DNA of 32,322 nucleotides from Amycolatopsis sp. MtRt-6 (GTDB lineage: Bacteria > Actinomycetota > Actinomycetes > Mycobacteriales > Pseudonocardiaceae). Positions 14,237 to 22,610 of the stretch are shown one piece after another. Under the pieces are notes generated by a model, which was given only the letters and a program-made list of their open reading frames with translations, did no database searches and was not told the origin of the DNA. Location of the stretch: assembly GCF_017308975.1 (NCBI RefSeq), contig NZ_JADWPD010000056.1, forward strand, positions 1-32,322, in the 5' to 3' direction. A program made the translations under genes and the position numbers. Numbering within the stretch: position 1 is the stretch's first letter; every line of letters begins with the position of its first letter.

Positions 14237-14300
14237 CCGGATCGGGTATCGAGTGGCCGCCCCAGTCCCCGGCGCCCGCAGGACTCGGGGAAGGACTCCC

Positions 14301-15349
14301 ATGGACGTATCTTCGGTGAGCGAGGGCGCCGGCCTCCGGGCGGCGTCACGCAACGACTTCGGCGCTCTCGGCCGCCTCGTGCGGCATGAAGGCCTGCTTG
14401 ACCGGCGCTACGGCTACTACGCGGTGAAGATCAGCCTGACCCTGCTGGCCTTCGCCGGCGGCTGTGCGGCGTTCGTGCTGCTGGGCGATTCGTGGTGGCA
14501 GCTGGTCACGGCGGTGTTCTTCGCGGTGATGTTCGCGCAGGTCGCGTTCCTCGGTCACGACGCCGGGCACAACCAGGTCTTCCGCACCGGGCGGGCCAAC
14601 GACCGCGCCGGTTACGCGTTCGGCGGGATCGTCGGCATGAGCTACGGCTGGTGGATGGGCAAGCACACCCGCCACCACGCCAACCCAACCACGAGGGCGA
14701 CGATCCCGACATCGACATCCCCTTGCTGGCCTTCACCCGCGGGCAGACGGAGCACAAGAGCGGGTTCGTGCGCTGGACGTCGAAGCACCAGGCGGCGTTG
14801 TTCTTCCCGTTGCTGCTGCTGGAAGGCCTGAGCCTGCACTGGGCGGGCATCCAGGCGGTGTGGCGCGGGGAGGTCAAGACCCGGTGGCTCGAAGCGGTGC
14901 TGCTGTCCGCGCACGTCGTGGTGTACCTGGGGGCGGTGTTCGTGGTGTTGTCCCCGCCGGTCGCCTTGGCGTTCATCGCCGTGCACCAAGGACTGTGGGG
15001 CGTGTACATGGGCTGTTCGTTCGCGCCGGGGCACAAGGGCATGCCCACCTACACGGACAAGACCGAGCTCGACTTCCTGCGCAAGCAGGTGCTGAGCAGC
15101 CGCAACGTCCAAGGCCGCCGATGGGTGGACTTCACGCTCGGGGGGCTGAACCACCAGATCGAGCACCACCTGTTCCCGAGCATGCCGCGGGCCAACCTGC
15201 GCCGCGCGCAGCCTCTGGTGCGCGCGTTCTGCGCCGAGCACGGAATCGACTACGCCCAGTGCGGGCTGCTGAAGACCTACCACTACGTCCTGCAGCACTT
15301 GCACGAGGTGAGCGCACCACTCCGCGTGGCGGGCGCACCTGCCCGCTAG
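14301..15349 (+). pseudogene. Front-end-type membrane fatty acid desaturase, frameshifted
   Basis: Reading two frames in succession gives a complete desaturase of about 349 residues. The first frame (from ATG14301, GAAGGA 5 nt upstream) contains HDAGH (86-90) and HTRHH (122-126) and is normal up to HANP. The second frame continues GDDPDIDIPLLAFTRGQTEH and reaches the third box HQIEHH followed by LFPSMPR. The switch lies at the CCC run 14685-14687: a fourth C would give the expected HANPNHEGDDPDID. As written, the first frame ends in an unrelated tail at 14831. QIEHH marks acyl-lipid/front-end desaturases, unlike the SCD-type enzyme at 5918. No cytochrome b5 domain is present. The gene may be a recent pseudogene, or a base may be missing from the assembly. 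Confidence 0.85.
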
Positions 15350-15378
15350 ACCTTGGGGAGGGCCCGCGCCGCGATTTT

Positions 15379-15478
15379 GCGGGAGCGCCGGTGTCCGTCG
15401 AGCGTACGGGTATCGGGTTGCCTGGCCGAACCCGCGGTTGGCTCCGGCGACGAGGACGGTGCCGGCGGAGAGGTCCAT
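15379..15478 (-). pseudogene. Remnant of an SDR oxidoreductase N-terminus
   Basis: On the minus strand from ATG15478 the translation begins MDLSAGTVLVAGANRGFGQA, a typical short-chain dehydrogenase start with the GxxxGxG cofactor loop (TVLVTGANRGFG in intact genes). It then jumps to TRYPYARRTPA, which looks like the later KVYAxARRP strand of the same fold, and loses similarity. This suggests an internal deletion and 3' loss. The 260 bp between the desaturase and the first hydrolase contain nothing else I can assign. Confidence 0.5.
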
Positions 15479-15610
15479 CGGAAGCTGCTGGTGAACTGAG
15501 AAGCGTACTAGTGGACCGGTGGGGACCTGGCCAGGTTCCAGGTCTGGCCCGGGTGACGGAGGTTGCCGGCGGCGCTGTCGCGGCTGACGAGGCCGTCGCC
15601 GAGTCCGGCA

Positions 15611-16477
15611 CTACCGTGCGAGGAATTCGAGTGCCTTCGTCACGAACTGTCCGTGGTACTGGAAGATGCCGCCGTGGCCGGCGTCGGGGTAGATCACCAG
15701 TTCGCTGTCGGGCAGGCGGCGCGCCAGGTCGTAGGTGTTCTTCGTCGGGACCATCCGGTCGTTGTCGCCGTTCGCGACGAGCACCGGCTGGTGGATGACG
15801 GAGAGGTCGGACGGCTGCGCCAACCCCCAGCGGTGGATGGCGGTGAGCTGGGCACCGTAGGACCTGAGGGAGATCGCCTTGTCCCGGTTGGTTTTGCGTT
15901 CCTTCAGGCGGGCCAGGAACTCCTTGCCCGCCCGCTTCCCGTTCGGCGTCCGGGTGAAGAAGAGGAACTGCTTGGGGTCCTGGCGCGTGAGCAGTGCCCG
16001 GATCGTGTCGAGGTGGGAAATCCACGTCACGTTCTTGATGCCCTCGCCACCCGCGGGCCCGGTACCGGCGATGATCAGCTTGCGGACCAGCTCCGGTTCG
16101 TCCTGGGCGATCACCTGGGCGATCATGCCGCCCATGGAGAAGGCGAGGATGTCCACTTCGGTCAGGCCGAGGGCGCGGATGAACGTGACGGCGTCGGCCG
16201 CCATCGCCTCGATGGTCTTCGGGGTGGTGCCGGTGGATGTGCCGACGCCGCGGTTGTCGAAGGTGATGACGCGGTGCTTCGCGGCGATGCCGTCGACGAC
16301 CCGGGGGTCCCAGTTGTCGAGTACCGCGGCCAGGTGGGTCAGGAAGACCACCGGGACGCCGGTCTTCGGGCCGAGTTCGCGGTAGGCGAAGTCGACGCCG
16401 CCGGTGGAGACGGTGCGGGTCGGGGCGTCCTGGTAAGAGGTGATCACGCGGTCGCGGGATTCTTTTTCGCTGCTCAT
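15611..16477 (-). CDS. Alpha/beta hydrolase (downstream gene of pair)
   Basis: The 288-residue protein has the full alpha/beta-hydrolase layout: VVFLTHLAAVLDNWDP near the oxyanion strand, VITFDNRGVGTSTGTTP, the nucleophile elbow AFSMGG with Ser114, an acid in NGDNDRMVP, and His in YPDAGHGGIF. Length and cap segment (about 145-215, basic) fit esterase, lactonase or ring-cleavage hydrolases of the 3-oxoadipate-enol-lactonase-like group. It starts 30 nt after the stop of a similar hydrolase on the same strand, with GAAAGG before the ATG, so the two form an operon. The promoter region of that operon carries a predicted TetR site (17367-17380). Substrate unknown. Confidence 0.92.
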   Translation of the reverse strand: MSSEKESRDRVITSYQDAPTRTVSTGGVDFAYRELGPKTGVPVVFLTHLAAVLDNWDPRVVDGIAAKHRVITFDNRGVGTSTGTTPKTIEAMAADAVTFIRALGLTEVDILAFSMGGMIAQVIAQDEPELVRKLIIAGTGPAGGEGIKNVTWISHLDTIRALLTRQDPKQFLFFTRTPNGKRAGKEFLARLKERKTNRDKAISLRSYGAQLTAIHRWGLAQPSDLSVIHQPVLVANGDNDRMVPTKNTYDLARRLPDSELVIYPDAGHGGIFQYHGQFVTKALEFLAR

Positions 16478-16507
16478 GGTTTTGCCTTTCGGTTGATTGT
16501 GTGGGTG

Positions 16508-17359
16508 TCAGTGGCCGAGGAAGAGGTTGACCTGCGCGACGAACTCGTCGATGTGCTGGAACAGGAAGGCGTGCCCGGCGTCGCTGTAGAGCACGAGCGT
16601 GGCGTCCGGGACCTGCTCGACCGCCTTGTACGAGCTGACGGCGGGGATCATCACGTCGTGGATCCCGTTGGCGTAGAGGACCGGCTGGCTGATCGACCGC
16701 AGCTCGGCTTTCAGCTGGTCCCATTCCACGGCCAGGAGCCGTCCGACGGCGGCGAGCTGGCCTTGGGCGGCGTCCTCCGTCACCGCGGGGCCGCCGCCTT
16801 CGAGGCGCTTGGCGACCTTCGCGAGGTGTTCGAGTCCGGCGGCGCGGGCCTGTTCGGTCTCGGGGTAGAAGAGGTAGAGCAGGTCTTCGGCGTCCGCGTC
16901 CGGCTTGGCCATGATGGACAGGACCCGCTCGCTCATCTCCGGCGTCCCCGGCGCCACGCCCGGCCCGCTGCTGCCCGCCACGACGATCTTGCGCACGAGG
17001 TCGGGCCGGCGGAGGGCGACGTGCTGCGCCACGATGCCACCGAGTGACCAACCGAGCAGGTCGACCTGCGTCAGGCCGAGCGCCTCGATGAACTCGATCG
17101 CGCCGTCGGCGAACCCTTCGGACGTGTCGCGCGGCTCGCCACCGGTGTAGCCGATGCCGACGTTGTCGAACAGGATGACGTCGCGGTCCGCGGCGAGCCG
17201 GTCGACGAACTCCGGGTCCCACCAGTCGATGGTGCCGCGGAAGCGCATCAGCAGGACCAGCGGCACACCACCTCGCGGGCCGGTGCGGCGGTAGGTGAAC
17301 ACCGCGGACGGTCCGGCGGTGGTGTGGTTCTCGAGGGTGTCAGCCGTGTAGGTCGTCAT
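16508..17359 (-). CDS. Alpha/beta hydrolase (first gene of pair)
   Basis: The 283-residue protein has VILFDNVGIGYTGGEP, nucleophile elbow GWSLGG with Ser105, acid in ANGIHDVMIP and His in SDAGHAFLF. The oxyanion region reads LLMRFRGTIDWWDP in place of the common HG dipeptide. It is clearly paralogous to the following hydrolase (same DNxGxG, WDP and DAGH landmarks). The start ATG17359 has no Shine-Dalgarno; a CATAAT -10-like box 7 nt upstream suggests leaderless expression, and that box lies inside a predicted operator shared with the TetR gene at 22611 and the oxidoreductase gene at 23344. This implies induction by a ligand of that regulator. Confidence 0.92.
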   Translation of the reverse strand: MTTYTADTLENHTTAGPSAVFTYRRTGPRGGVPLVLLMRFRGTIDWWDPEFVDRLAADRDVILFDNVGIGYTGGEPRDTSEGFADGAIEFIEALGLTQVDLLGWSLGGIVAQHVALRRPDLVRKIVVAGSSGPGVAPGTPEMSERVLSIMAKPDADAEDLLYLFYPETEQARAAGLEHLAKVAKRLEGGGPAVTEDAAQGQLAAVGRLLAVEWDQLKAELRSISQPVLYANGIHDVMIPAVSSYKAVEQVPDATLVLYSDAGHAFLFQHIDEFVAQVNLFLGH

Positions 17360-17366
17360 GCTTTAT

Positions 17367-17380
17367 ATTATGACCATACT
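17367..17380. promoter_or_regulatory. Predicted TetR operator (site 1, ATTATGACCATACT)
   Basis: ATTATG-AC-CATACT is a near-perfect 6+2+6 inverted repeat, AT-rich in very GC-rich DNA. It overlaps the minus-strand -10-like CATAAT and lies 8-21 nt upstream of the hydrolase start. It matches the site at 23300-23313 in 13 of 14 positions and the reverse complement of 23238-23251 in 12 of 14. Confidence 0.65.
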
Positions 17381-17436
17381 TCAATGAGGGGTGCGAGCCG
17401 AAGGGGCGACCGAGATGAAGTGACCCCGCTGACAGA

Positions 17437-17473
17437 GCGGTCCTCGCCAGGCGACGCGTCCAGCGAGGACCGC
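17437..17473. terminator. Strong stem-loop after the acyl-CoA synthetase gene
   Basis: GCGGTCCTCGC (17437-17447) and GCGAGGACCGC (17463-17473) are perfect 11-bp arms with a 15-nt loop. It lies past the synthetase stop (17530, minus strand) and upstream of the hydrolase pair, so it probably ends the enoyl-CoA hydratase operon. The surrounding 17400-17520 may be a dispersed intergenic repeat. Confidence 0.6.
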
Positions 17474-17529
17474 CCTGACTTTCGCACTCTCGACCGTCGG
17501 GACGCCGCCGATGCTCTCGCCCGGCCTGA

Positions 17530-19013
17530 CTAGCCCCGTTCCTCGGCTGCTGACCCAGCGGCGGCCGCGTGGCCCGCCCGCAACGCCGGCTTGTCGATCT
17601 TGCCGACCGCGTTCTTCGGGATGGCGTCGAGCACGAGCAGCTCGGTCGGTCGTTTGTATCCGCTGAGGCTGTGCGCACAGCGAGCCTTCAGCACGGCGGG
17701 GTCGACGGTCCGGCCGGGTCGTGGCTGGACGTAGGCGACGACCACTTCTCCCCATTTTTCGTCGGGTACGCCGATCACGGCGGCTTCGAGGACCGCCGGG
17801 TCGCCGGTGAGGACGTCTTCGATTTCCTTGGGGTAGATGTTCTCGCCGCCACGGATGATCATGTCCTTCGAGCGGCCGACCAGGGTCAGGTAGCCGTCGG
17901 TGTCGAGGTGGCCGACGTCGCCGGTGTGCAGCCAGCCGTCGACGACGGCCCGGGCGGTGTCGTCCGGGCGGCCGAGGTAGCCGCGCATGACGTTCGGGCC
18001 ACGGACGACGACCTCACCGTCCACACCGGACGGAACGGTGGCGCCGTCCTGGTCGACGATCCGGATTTCCTGTCCGGGGAAGGCGATTCCCACGGTTCCC
18101 GGTCGCCGGGGTCCCGCGACCGGGTTGATGGTCGAGGCGCACGTTCCTTCTGACAGCCCGTATCCCTCGATGAGCGGGAACCCGTACCTGGCCTCGAACC
18201 GGGCCAGCAGATCGGCTGATGCGGGCGCCGCGCCGCAGATCCCGAACCTCAGGGACGAGGTGTCCGGCCGGACGTCCGCGGGCAGCGCGGCGAGCATGCC
18301 GTAGATCGTCGGTACCGCGCTGAAGTAGGTCGGGCGGTGCTGCTCGACGACGTCGAAGAAGGTGTGCGGGGAGAACCGGTCGGCGATGACGACGCTCGCG
18401 CCGGCGAGCAGGGCATGAGGACGCTGACCACGATGCCGTTGACATGGAACAGCGGGAGGATCAGCAGGCATCGGTCGGCCGGTCCGATGTCGAGGGCGCG
18501 GCGGCCCATGTCGGTCATGGCGTCGAGGTTGGCGTGGTCGAGCATCACGCCCTTCGGGACGCCGGTCGTTCCGCTGGTGTAGATGAGCAAAGCCAGCGCG
18601 GACGGGTCCGGATCCCGTGCGTGGTCCGGGCCGCCGGGCTCGGTGGGCAGGTCACCGACGGCGAGTGTGGGGACGTCACCGGCTCCGCTCACGCCGTCTT
18701 CGACGACGAGCAGGCGCGCACCGGAGTCGTCGAGCTGCCGGGCGACCTCGGCGTCGGTCAGGCTCGGGTTCACCGGCGTGACGGTGGCGCCGAGCCGCCA
18801 CGCTCCGAACAGCAGGAGGACGAACTCGAGGCGGTTGGTCAGTTCGAGCGCGACGACGTCGCCTGGGCCGATGCCGAGGTCGTGGAGGTGCGACGCGGTC
18901 GCCTGGACCCGGCTGAGCAACTGCGTGTTGGTGAGAAAACCGGTGCTGTCGGATACCGCGGGGCCGTGGGGGTCCAGCTCGGCGCGCCGGTCGGGCAGCG
19001 AAGCGAAGTTCAT
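17530..19013 (-). pseudogene. Class I adenylate-forming acyl-CoA synthetase, frameshifted
   Basis: Two consecutive minus-strand frames together encode a FadD-like ligase of about 494 residues. The upstream frame (ATG19013) contains the A3 motif LLIYTSGTTGVPKGVML and PLFHVNGIVVSVLMP. The downstream frame contains LLAGASVVIADRFSP, EGYGLSEGT, GWLHTGDVGHLDTDGYL, GRSKDMIIRGGENIYPKEIE and the catalytic lysine motif PKNAVGKIDK. The switch is at GGG 18411-18413 (CCC on the coding strand), where one more base restores the expected VLMPLLAGASV. The enzyme would activate a carboxylic acid to its CoA ester. ATG19013 overlaps the stop of the hydrolase gene (ATGA). Pseudogene or assembly error cannot be told apart from the sequence. 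Confidence 0.85.
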
Positions 19014-19922
19014 GACCGGCCTGCCGACGCCGGGTTCAGCTGCCGGGTGAGGAATTCCGTCTGGTCGCGGACCAAGGCCTCGAAGGGCTCACCGAGGTAG
19101 AAGTCGAAATGACCGGCGTCGTAGGTCTTGATCTCGCCCCGGGGCGCGGTCCGCGCGTAGCGGAGAGTTTGGGCGGGCGGGGTGACCGTGTCGGTGTTGC
19201 TGACGCAGAAGAGGATGGGGATGGTGATCTTCTTCGCGGCCCGCCCGGGCCGGTAGCCGGCGATGGCCGGCACGACCCGGGCCGCGACCTCGTTCCGGAA
19301 AGCCGTCCCCGCCGGGACGAGCGCCTGGTAGCCGGGCAGCGCGTCCGGAGCGGTCATGAGCGCCGGCGAACCGGGAGCGCCGGCGAGCGGGATCATCGCC
19401 GGCTCGGTGCCGCGGACCGCGGCCACGAGATCCCGCGCGAGGACCGGCGCCAGCTTGAGGGAAACCCACCGGGCCCAGCGCGACCGCGGAGGCGAGACCG
19501 TCGGTGAACGGGCACTGGGCCACCGCCGCGCGCAGCTCCGGATGTCGTGCTGCGACGGTGATGGCGTGGCCACCGCCGAAGGAGCTGCCCCAGACCGCGA
19601 CGCGCGAGCCGTCGACGTCGGGCCGGGCTTGGACGTGGGCGATCGCGGCGTCCCAGTCGGCGAGTTGCCGCCGGATGGACAGCAGCTGCCGGGGCCGGCC
19701 GCCGCTGTCGCCGAAGTAGCGGTAAGTGAAGGCCAGCGCCGCGAATCCCGCCTGGGCGAACCGCTCGGCGAACGCGTCCAGCCGCATCTCGCGGGTCGCC
19801 CCGAGACCGTGTCCGAGGACGACGACCGGGGGTGACGGGACTCCGGACGGGAGGTAGAGCCAGGCGGCGCAGGTGGTCTCGCCGGAAGGGAAGGAGACGT
19901 CGTGCCGGGTGAACGCGGTCAT
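19010..19922 (-). pseudogene. Alpha/beta hydrolase of dienelactone-hydrolase/S9 type, frameshifted
   Basis: The 5' frame (ATG19922) encodes VVVLGHGLGATREMRLDAFAERF, TYRYFGDSGGRPRQ and nucleophile elbow WGSSFGG (Ser114) up to DGLASAVALGP. The 3' frame continues VSLKLAPVLARDLVAAVRG and ends with the acid region NTDTVTPPAQTLR and the His in TYDAGHFDFYLGEPFEALV, giving about 303 residues in total. The switch falls in 19461-19480 near a CCC run (GGG on the coding strand) and needs removal of one base or addition of two. Start and stop overlap the flanking genes by ATGA on both sides, so it was built as the middle gene of a three-gene operon. A thioesterase, esterase or acyltransferase acting on the same acid as the CoA ligase is plausible. 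Confidence 0.82.
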
Positions 19923-20887
19923 GACTGTGGCACCGCCGATCGGCGGGGAACGCTGCCGGTCGCGAGGGCCTGCTCGTAGACGTCCGGGTCGTAGAGCGGG
20001 AGTTCGCCGGTGGCCTCGGTGGCTTCCAGGTAGTCAAGCATCAGCTGCTGCCCGTCCGCGGACTGGTCCTGAACGAGGAATTCGCTGCGTTCGACGTGCA
20101 GACCTTGGACCAGTGACATCGAGCCACCGAGGTAGACGGCCCGCTTGATGGCCGCGATCGAGGTCTTCGACCGGGACCCGAAGTGCTCCGCGAGCTCGGT
20201 CGCGCGCGTGACCACCTCGTCCTGGGGGACGACGTCGTCGACGGCGCCGTCGGCGAGCGCTTCCTCGGGGGTGAAGGGCTTGCCTTCGAGGATGGCGACC
20301 AGGGACCGGTGGGTGCCGACCAGGCGGGTCAAGCGCTGGGTTCCGCCGCCGCCCGGCATGATCCCGAGGAGGATTTCCGGCTGGCCGATGAAGAAGTCCC
20401 CGTCGGCCATGACCCGCAAGTCGCACGCCCAGGCGAACTCCGCGCCGAGTCCGAGTGCCGAACCGTTGAGGGCGGCCACGTAGATGACGCCGCTGGAATT
20501 CATCCGCAGGAACGTGGCGTGCCGGCGGTCGAGCTCGAGCGCGCCCCGCAACGGGGTTCGCCGGACCACCGGCTCCACGGCACGGGCCCGGTCCACCCCG
20601 CGCGCCATCCGCACCACCGCGGAGGCGCCGCGCCGGCCGAGCGAGGGAACAGCGGCGCCGCCCTCCTGTAGCCACCGGACATCGGCGTGGCTGACGAACC
20701 GTTCCGGATGCGCGCCGGTGAAGACGACGGCGCGCACTCCGGGGTCGCTGTCGACCCGGTCCACCAGCTCCTCGAGCTGCTGGGCGAGGTCGAGACCGAA
20801 CAAACCACGGGGGCCGCCGTCGACACGGACGATCAGGACGGCTCCACGGTCCTCCACATCGAGGTGGCCTTGCTCTGGGTTTGCCAT
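19919..20887 (-). CDS. Enoyl-CoA hydratase/isomerase family protein
   Basis: The 322-residue crotonase-fold protein has an oxyanion-hole strand ERFVSHADVRWL (F-x-A-G-A-D-I in most relatives), the second oxyanion region AALNGSALGLGAEFAWACDLRVM, and the PEILLGIMPGGGGTQRL segment containing the usual catalytic glutamate. It has an insertion of about 40 Arg-rich residues (about 75-130) before the second oxyanion region, making it longer than the usual 260 residues. It would hydrate or isomerise a CoA thioester. ATG20887 has GGAAG 9 nt upstream. It is the first gene of an operon with the hydrolase and acyl-CoA ligase, divergent from a TetR gene and separated by two predicted operator copies. Confidence 0.92.
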   Translation of the reverse strand: MANPEQGHLDVEDRGAVLIVRVDGGPRGLFGLDLAQQLEELVDRVDSDPGVRAVVFTGAHPERFVSHADVRWLQEGGAAVPSLGRRGASAVVRMARGVDRARAVEPVVRRTPLRGALELDRRHATFLRMNSSGVIYVAALNGSALGLGAEFAWACDLRVMADGDFFIGQPEILLGIMPGGGGTQRLTRLVGTHRSLVAILEGKPFTPEEALADGAVDDVVPQDEVVTRATELAEHFGSRSKTSIAAIKRAVYLGGSMSLVQGLHVERSEFLVQDQSADGQQLMLDYLEATEATGELPLYDPDVYEQALATGSVPRRSAVPQS

Positions 20888-20910
20888 GACGTCTGCTTCC
20901 GTCGAATGGT

Positions 20911-20946
20911 TGTAACGAAGTTACATTCGAATGTAACCAAGTTATA
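20911..20946. promoter_or_regulatory. Double TetR operator between divergent genes
   Basis: TGTAACGAAGTTACA (20911-20925) is a perfect TGTAAC-N3-GTTACA palindrome, and TGTAACCAAGTTATA (20932-20946) is a one-mismatch copy. Centres are 21 bp apart, two helical turns. Between them GTTACATTCGAATGTAAC (20920-20937) is itself a perfect 18-bp palindrome. The element overlaps the -35 and -10 of the TetR promoter. Confidence 0.72.
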
Positions 20947-20948
20947 GT
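20920..20948 (+). promoter_or_regulatory. Promoter of the TetR gene at 20985
   Basis: GTTACA (20920-20925) as -35, 17 nt, then TATAGT (20943-20948) as -10. Both hexamers fall within the double operator, as expected for autorepression. Confidence 0.55.
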
Positions 20949-20984
20949 GAGCTGGCAAGAGCCGGCCGGAAGGTGAGGGGAACC

Positions 20985-21668
20985 GTGAGGAACAGGGCAG
21001 AGGACGTGACGCCGGGCAGCGGTGTGCCGGAGCGGCTGATCCAGGCCACGATCGCGCTGCTGGCCGAGCAGGGACCGGCTGCCATCAAGGCGCGGACCGT
21101 CGCCTCCGCGGTCGGGTTGTCGCAGACGTCGGTCTACCACCACTTCGGCGGGATCGTCGAACTCGTCCGCGCTGTCGCCGACTACGGCTTCGCCGAGCTC
21201 GGCCGGGCGTTTTCCCGGGTGCCGGTGACGGACGATCCGGTCGCCGACCTCTTCGCGATGGCGTTGGCCTGCCGCCGGGCCGCCCGCGGGAACCCTCACC
21301 TCTACGATCTGATGTTCGGGTTGTCCACCCGGGCGACCTACCGGCCGCCGGCCGAGTCGGCCTCTCGGCCGAGTGGTCGTTCGGCGGCCTTCCGCGATGC
21401 CTACGCACACGTCACCGACGTGTGCGCGCGAGCTGTGCGCTCCGGCAGGTTCGAGCCCCAGGAGCCCGCGGTGGCGGCTGCCCAGCTCTGGAGTTTCGTC
21501 CACGGTTACATCACCCTCGAACTGGCGGAACACTTCGTCGAGTTCACCGATCCGGTCACGCAGGTGCTGCTGCCCATGGGGGTGAACTTCGCTGTCGCGC
21601 TCGGCGATAGCCGGGAAGACGCCGAGAACTCACACCAGGTGGCCCTGCGCGGCCACGGCACGCCTTAG
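20985..21668 (+). CDS. TetR/AcrR-family regulator with WHG-type C-terminal domain
   Basis: The N-terminal HTH (about residues 10-60) reads PERLIQATIALLAEQGPAAIKARTVASAVGLSQTSVYHHFGGIVELVRAVADYGF, a typical TetR DNA-binding domain. The ligand domain ends with AAQLWSFVHGYITLELAEHF, which carries the W-x-x-x-H-G pattern of the TetR WHG C-terminal family. The frame opens at GTG20973, but GTG20985 is better placed behind GAGGGG; either start leaves the domain intact. It is divergent from the enoyl-CoA hydratase operon and convergent, with a 4-bp gap, with an SDR gene; all three have TGTAAC-N3-GTTACA sites at their promoters. A repressor relieved by an acyl-CoA or lipid ligand is a reasonable inference. 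Confidence 0.9.
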   Translation: MRNRAEDVTPGSGVPERLIQATIALLAEQGPAAIKARTVASAVGLSQTSVYHHFGGIVELVRAVADYGFAELGRAFSRVPVTDDPVADLFAMALACRRAARGNPHLYDLMFGLSTRATYRPPAESASRPSGRSAAFRDAYAHVTDVCARAVRSGRFEPQEPAVAAAQLWSFVHGYITLELAEHFVEFTDPVTQVLLPMGVNFAVALGDSREDAENSHQVALRGHGTP

Positions 21669-21672
21669 CCGG

Positions 21673-22557
21673 TCAGGACGCTTCGGCGTTGCCCCCGCCG
21701 GGGACGAGCTGGTCGTTCCGCCCCAGTGCCTCGACTTCGCGCTCGAGGGCCGGAACCGCGTGGGCCGCGAACCGCCTCGTCCAGGGCCATGCCGCGGGCG
21801 AGTTGAGGCCCGCCTTCAGCCAGTTGGCGACGACAACCGCCCGCGGCACATACACGCGGCTGCGTCGCCGCGCGAGTCCGTCGACGATCGCGGTGGCCAC
21901 CCGGTCGACGCTCGTGGTCACATTGCCCGGATAAGGCAACCGGTCGCGTAAGCGCCGGAAGGACGGGAGGTCCGCGTCGGCGCCGCGGACGATGTCGGTG
22001 TCGATCCACGACGGATGGACGACGCCGACCGTGACGCCGAGGTGCGCGACCTCCTGGCGGTAGGTCAGAGCGAGCAGTTCGGCTCCGGCCTTGCCGGCGC
22101 CGTAGGCGGCCATCCCGGCCAGTGGCATGAACGACAGCGCGGACGCCACGACCGTCACGTGACCCCGGCTACGCTCGAGGTGCGGTGTCGCGTACTTCAA
22201 GGTGCGGAAGACGCCGTTCAGGTTGATGTCCAGGACCCGCTCGAACGACGTCTCGTCGATCTGCCGCACCGTCCCGTAGGCCGCGACCCCGGCATTGGCG
22301 ACGACGAGGTCGATGCCGGCCATGGCCTGCGCGCAGCCGTCGATCGCCGCCTTCAGGGCCGCACCGTCTCGCACATCGGCCTCTCGCCAGACCGCGGCAG
22401 GCCCCAGTTCCCCCGCGAGGGCGCGCAACCTCTCCGGTTCGAGCCCGATCAAGGCGAGGCGCGCGCCCCGGGTGGCAGCGAGCCGGGCCACCCGCTCCCC
22501 GATCCCGCGGGCCGCTCCCGTCACAACCAGCCGTCGACCTGCCAAGTCTCGTTTCAT
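21673..22557 (-). CDS. Short-chain dehydrogenase/reductase
   Basis: The 294-residue classical SDR has cofactor motif VVTGAARGIG (about residues 11-20), VVANAG (about 84-89), catalytic Ser in VASALS, and catalytic YGAGK (Tyr-x3-Lys, about 152-156), followed by VVHPSWIDTDIV. An acidic/arginine pattern after beta-2 (LIGLEPERL) leaves NAD/NADP preference open. The C-terminal 60 residues (ANWLKAGLNSPAAWPWTRRFAAHAVPALERE) resemble the membrane-associated tail of SDRs acting on lipids or long-chain alcohols. There is no Shine-Dalgarno: a TTGCCC-N17-TACATT promoter ends 6 nt before the ATG, so the mRNA is probably leaderless, and the predicted operator 22566-22580 covers its -10. Confidence 0.92.
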   Translation of the reverse strand: MKRDLAGRRLVVTGAARGIGERVARLAATRGARLALIGLEPERLRALAGELGPAAVWREADVRDGAALKAAIDGCAQAMAGIDLVVANAGVAAYGTVRQIDETSFERVLDINLNGVFRTLKYATPHLERSRGHVTVVASALSFMPLAGMAAYGAGKAGAELLALTYRQEVAHLGVTVGVVHPSWIDTDIVRGADADLPSFRRLRDRLPYPGNVTTSVDRVATAIVDGLARRRSRVYVPRAVVVANWLKAGLNSPAAWPWTRRFAAHAVPALEREVEALGRNDQLVPGGGNAEAS

Positions 22558-22563
22558 GACGGC

Positions 22564-22592
22564 AATGTAACTTCGTTACAGCCCGAGGGCAA
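22564..22592 (-). promoter_or_regulatory. Leaderless SDR promoter with embedded TetR operator
   Basis: On the minus strand, TTGCCC (22592-22587), 17 nt, TACATT (22569-22564), then 6 nt to the ATG. The perfect palindrome TGTAACTTCGTTACA occupies 22566-22580 and is the exact reverse complement of the site at 20911-20925. Confidence 0.65.
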
Positions 22593-22610
22593 CAGGTGTG
22601 GCGCAGCGAC

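Noticed and set aside
15563..17047. 494-residue plus-strand open frame
   Set aside because: It lies antisense to two well-supported alpha/beta hydrolases and has Gly/Val/Arg/Asp-rich composition with no motif; it is a high-GC shadow frame.
15132..17222. 696-residue minus-strand open frame
   Set aside because: Arg/Pro/Gly-rich out-of-frame reading of the hydrolase pair; the true proteins are in other frames with catalytic triads.
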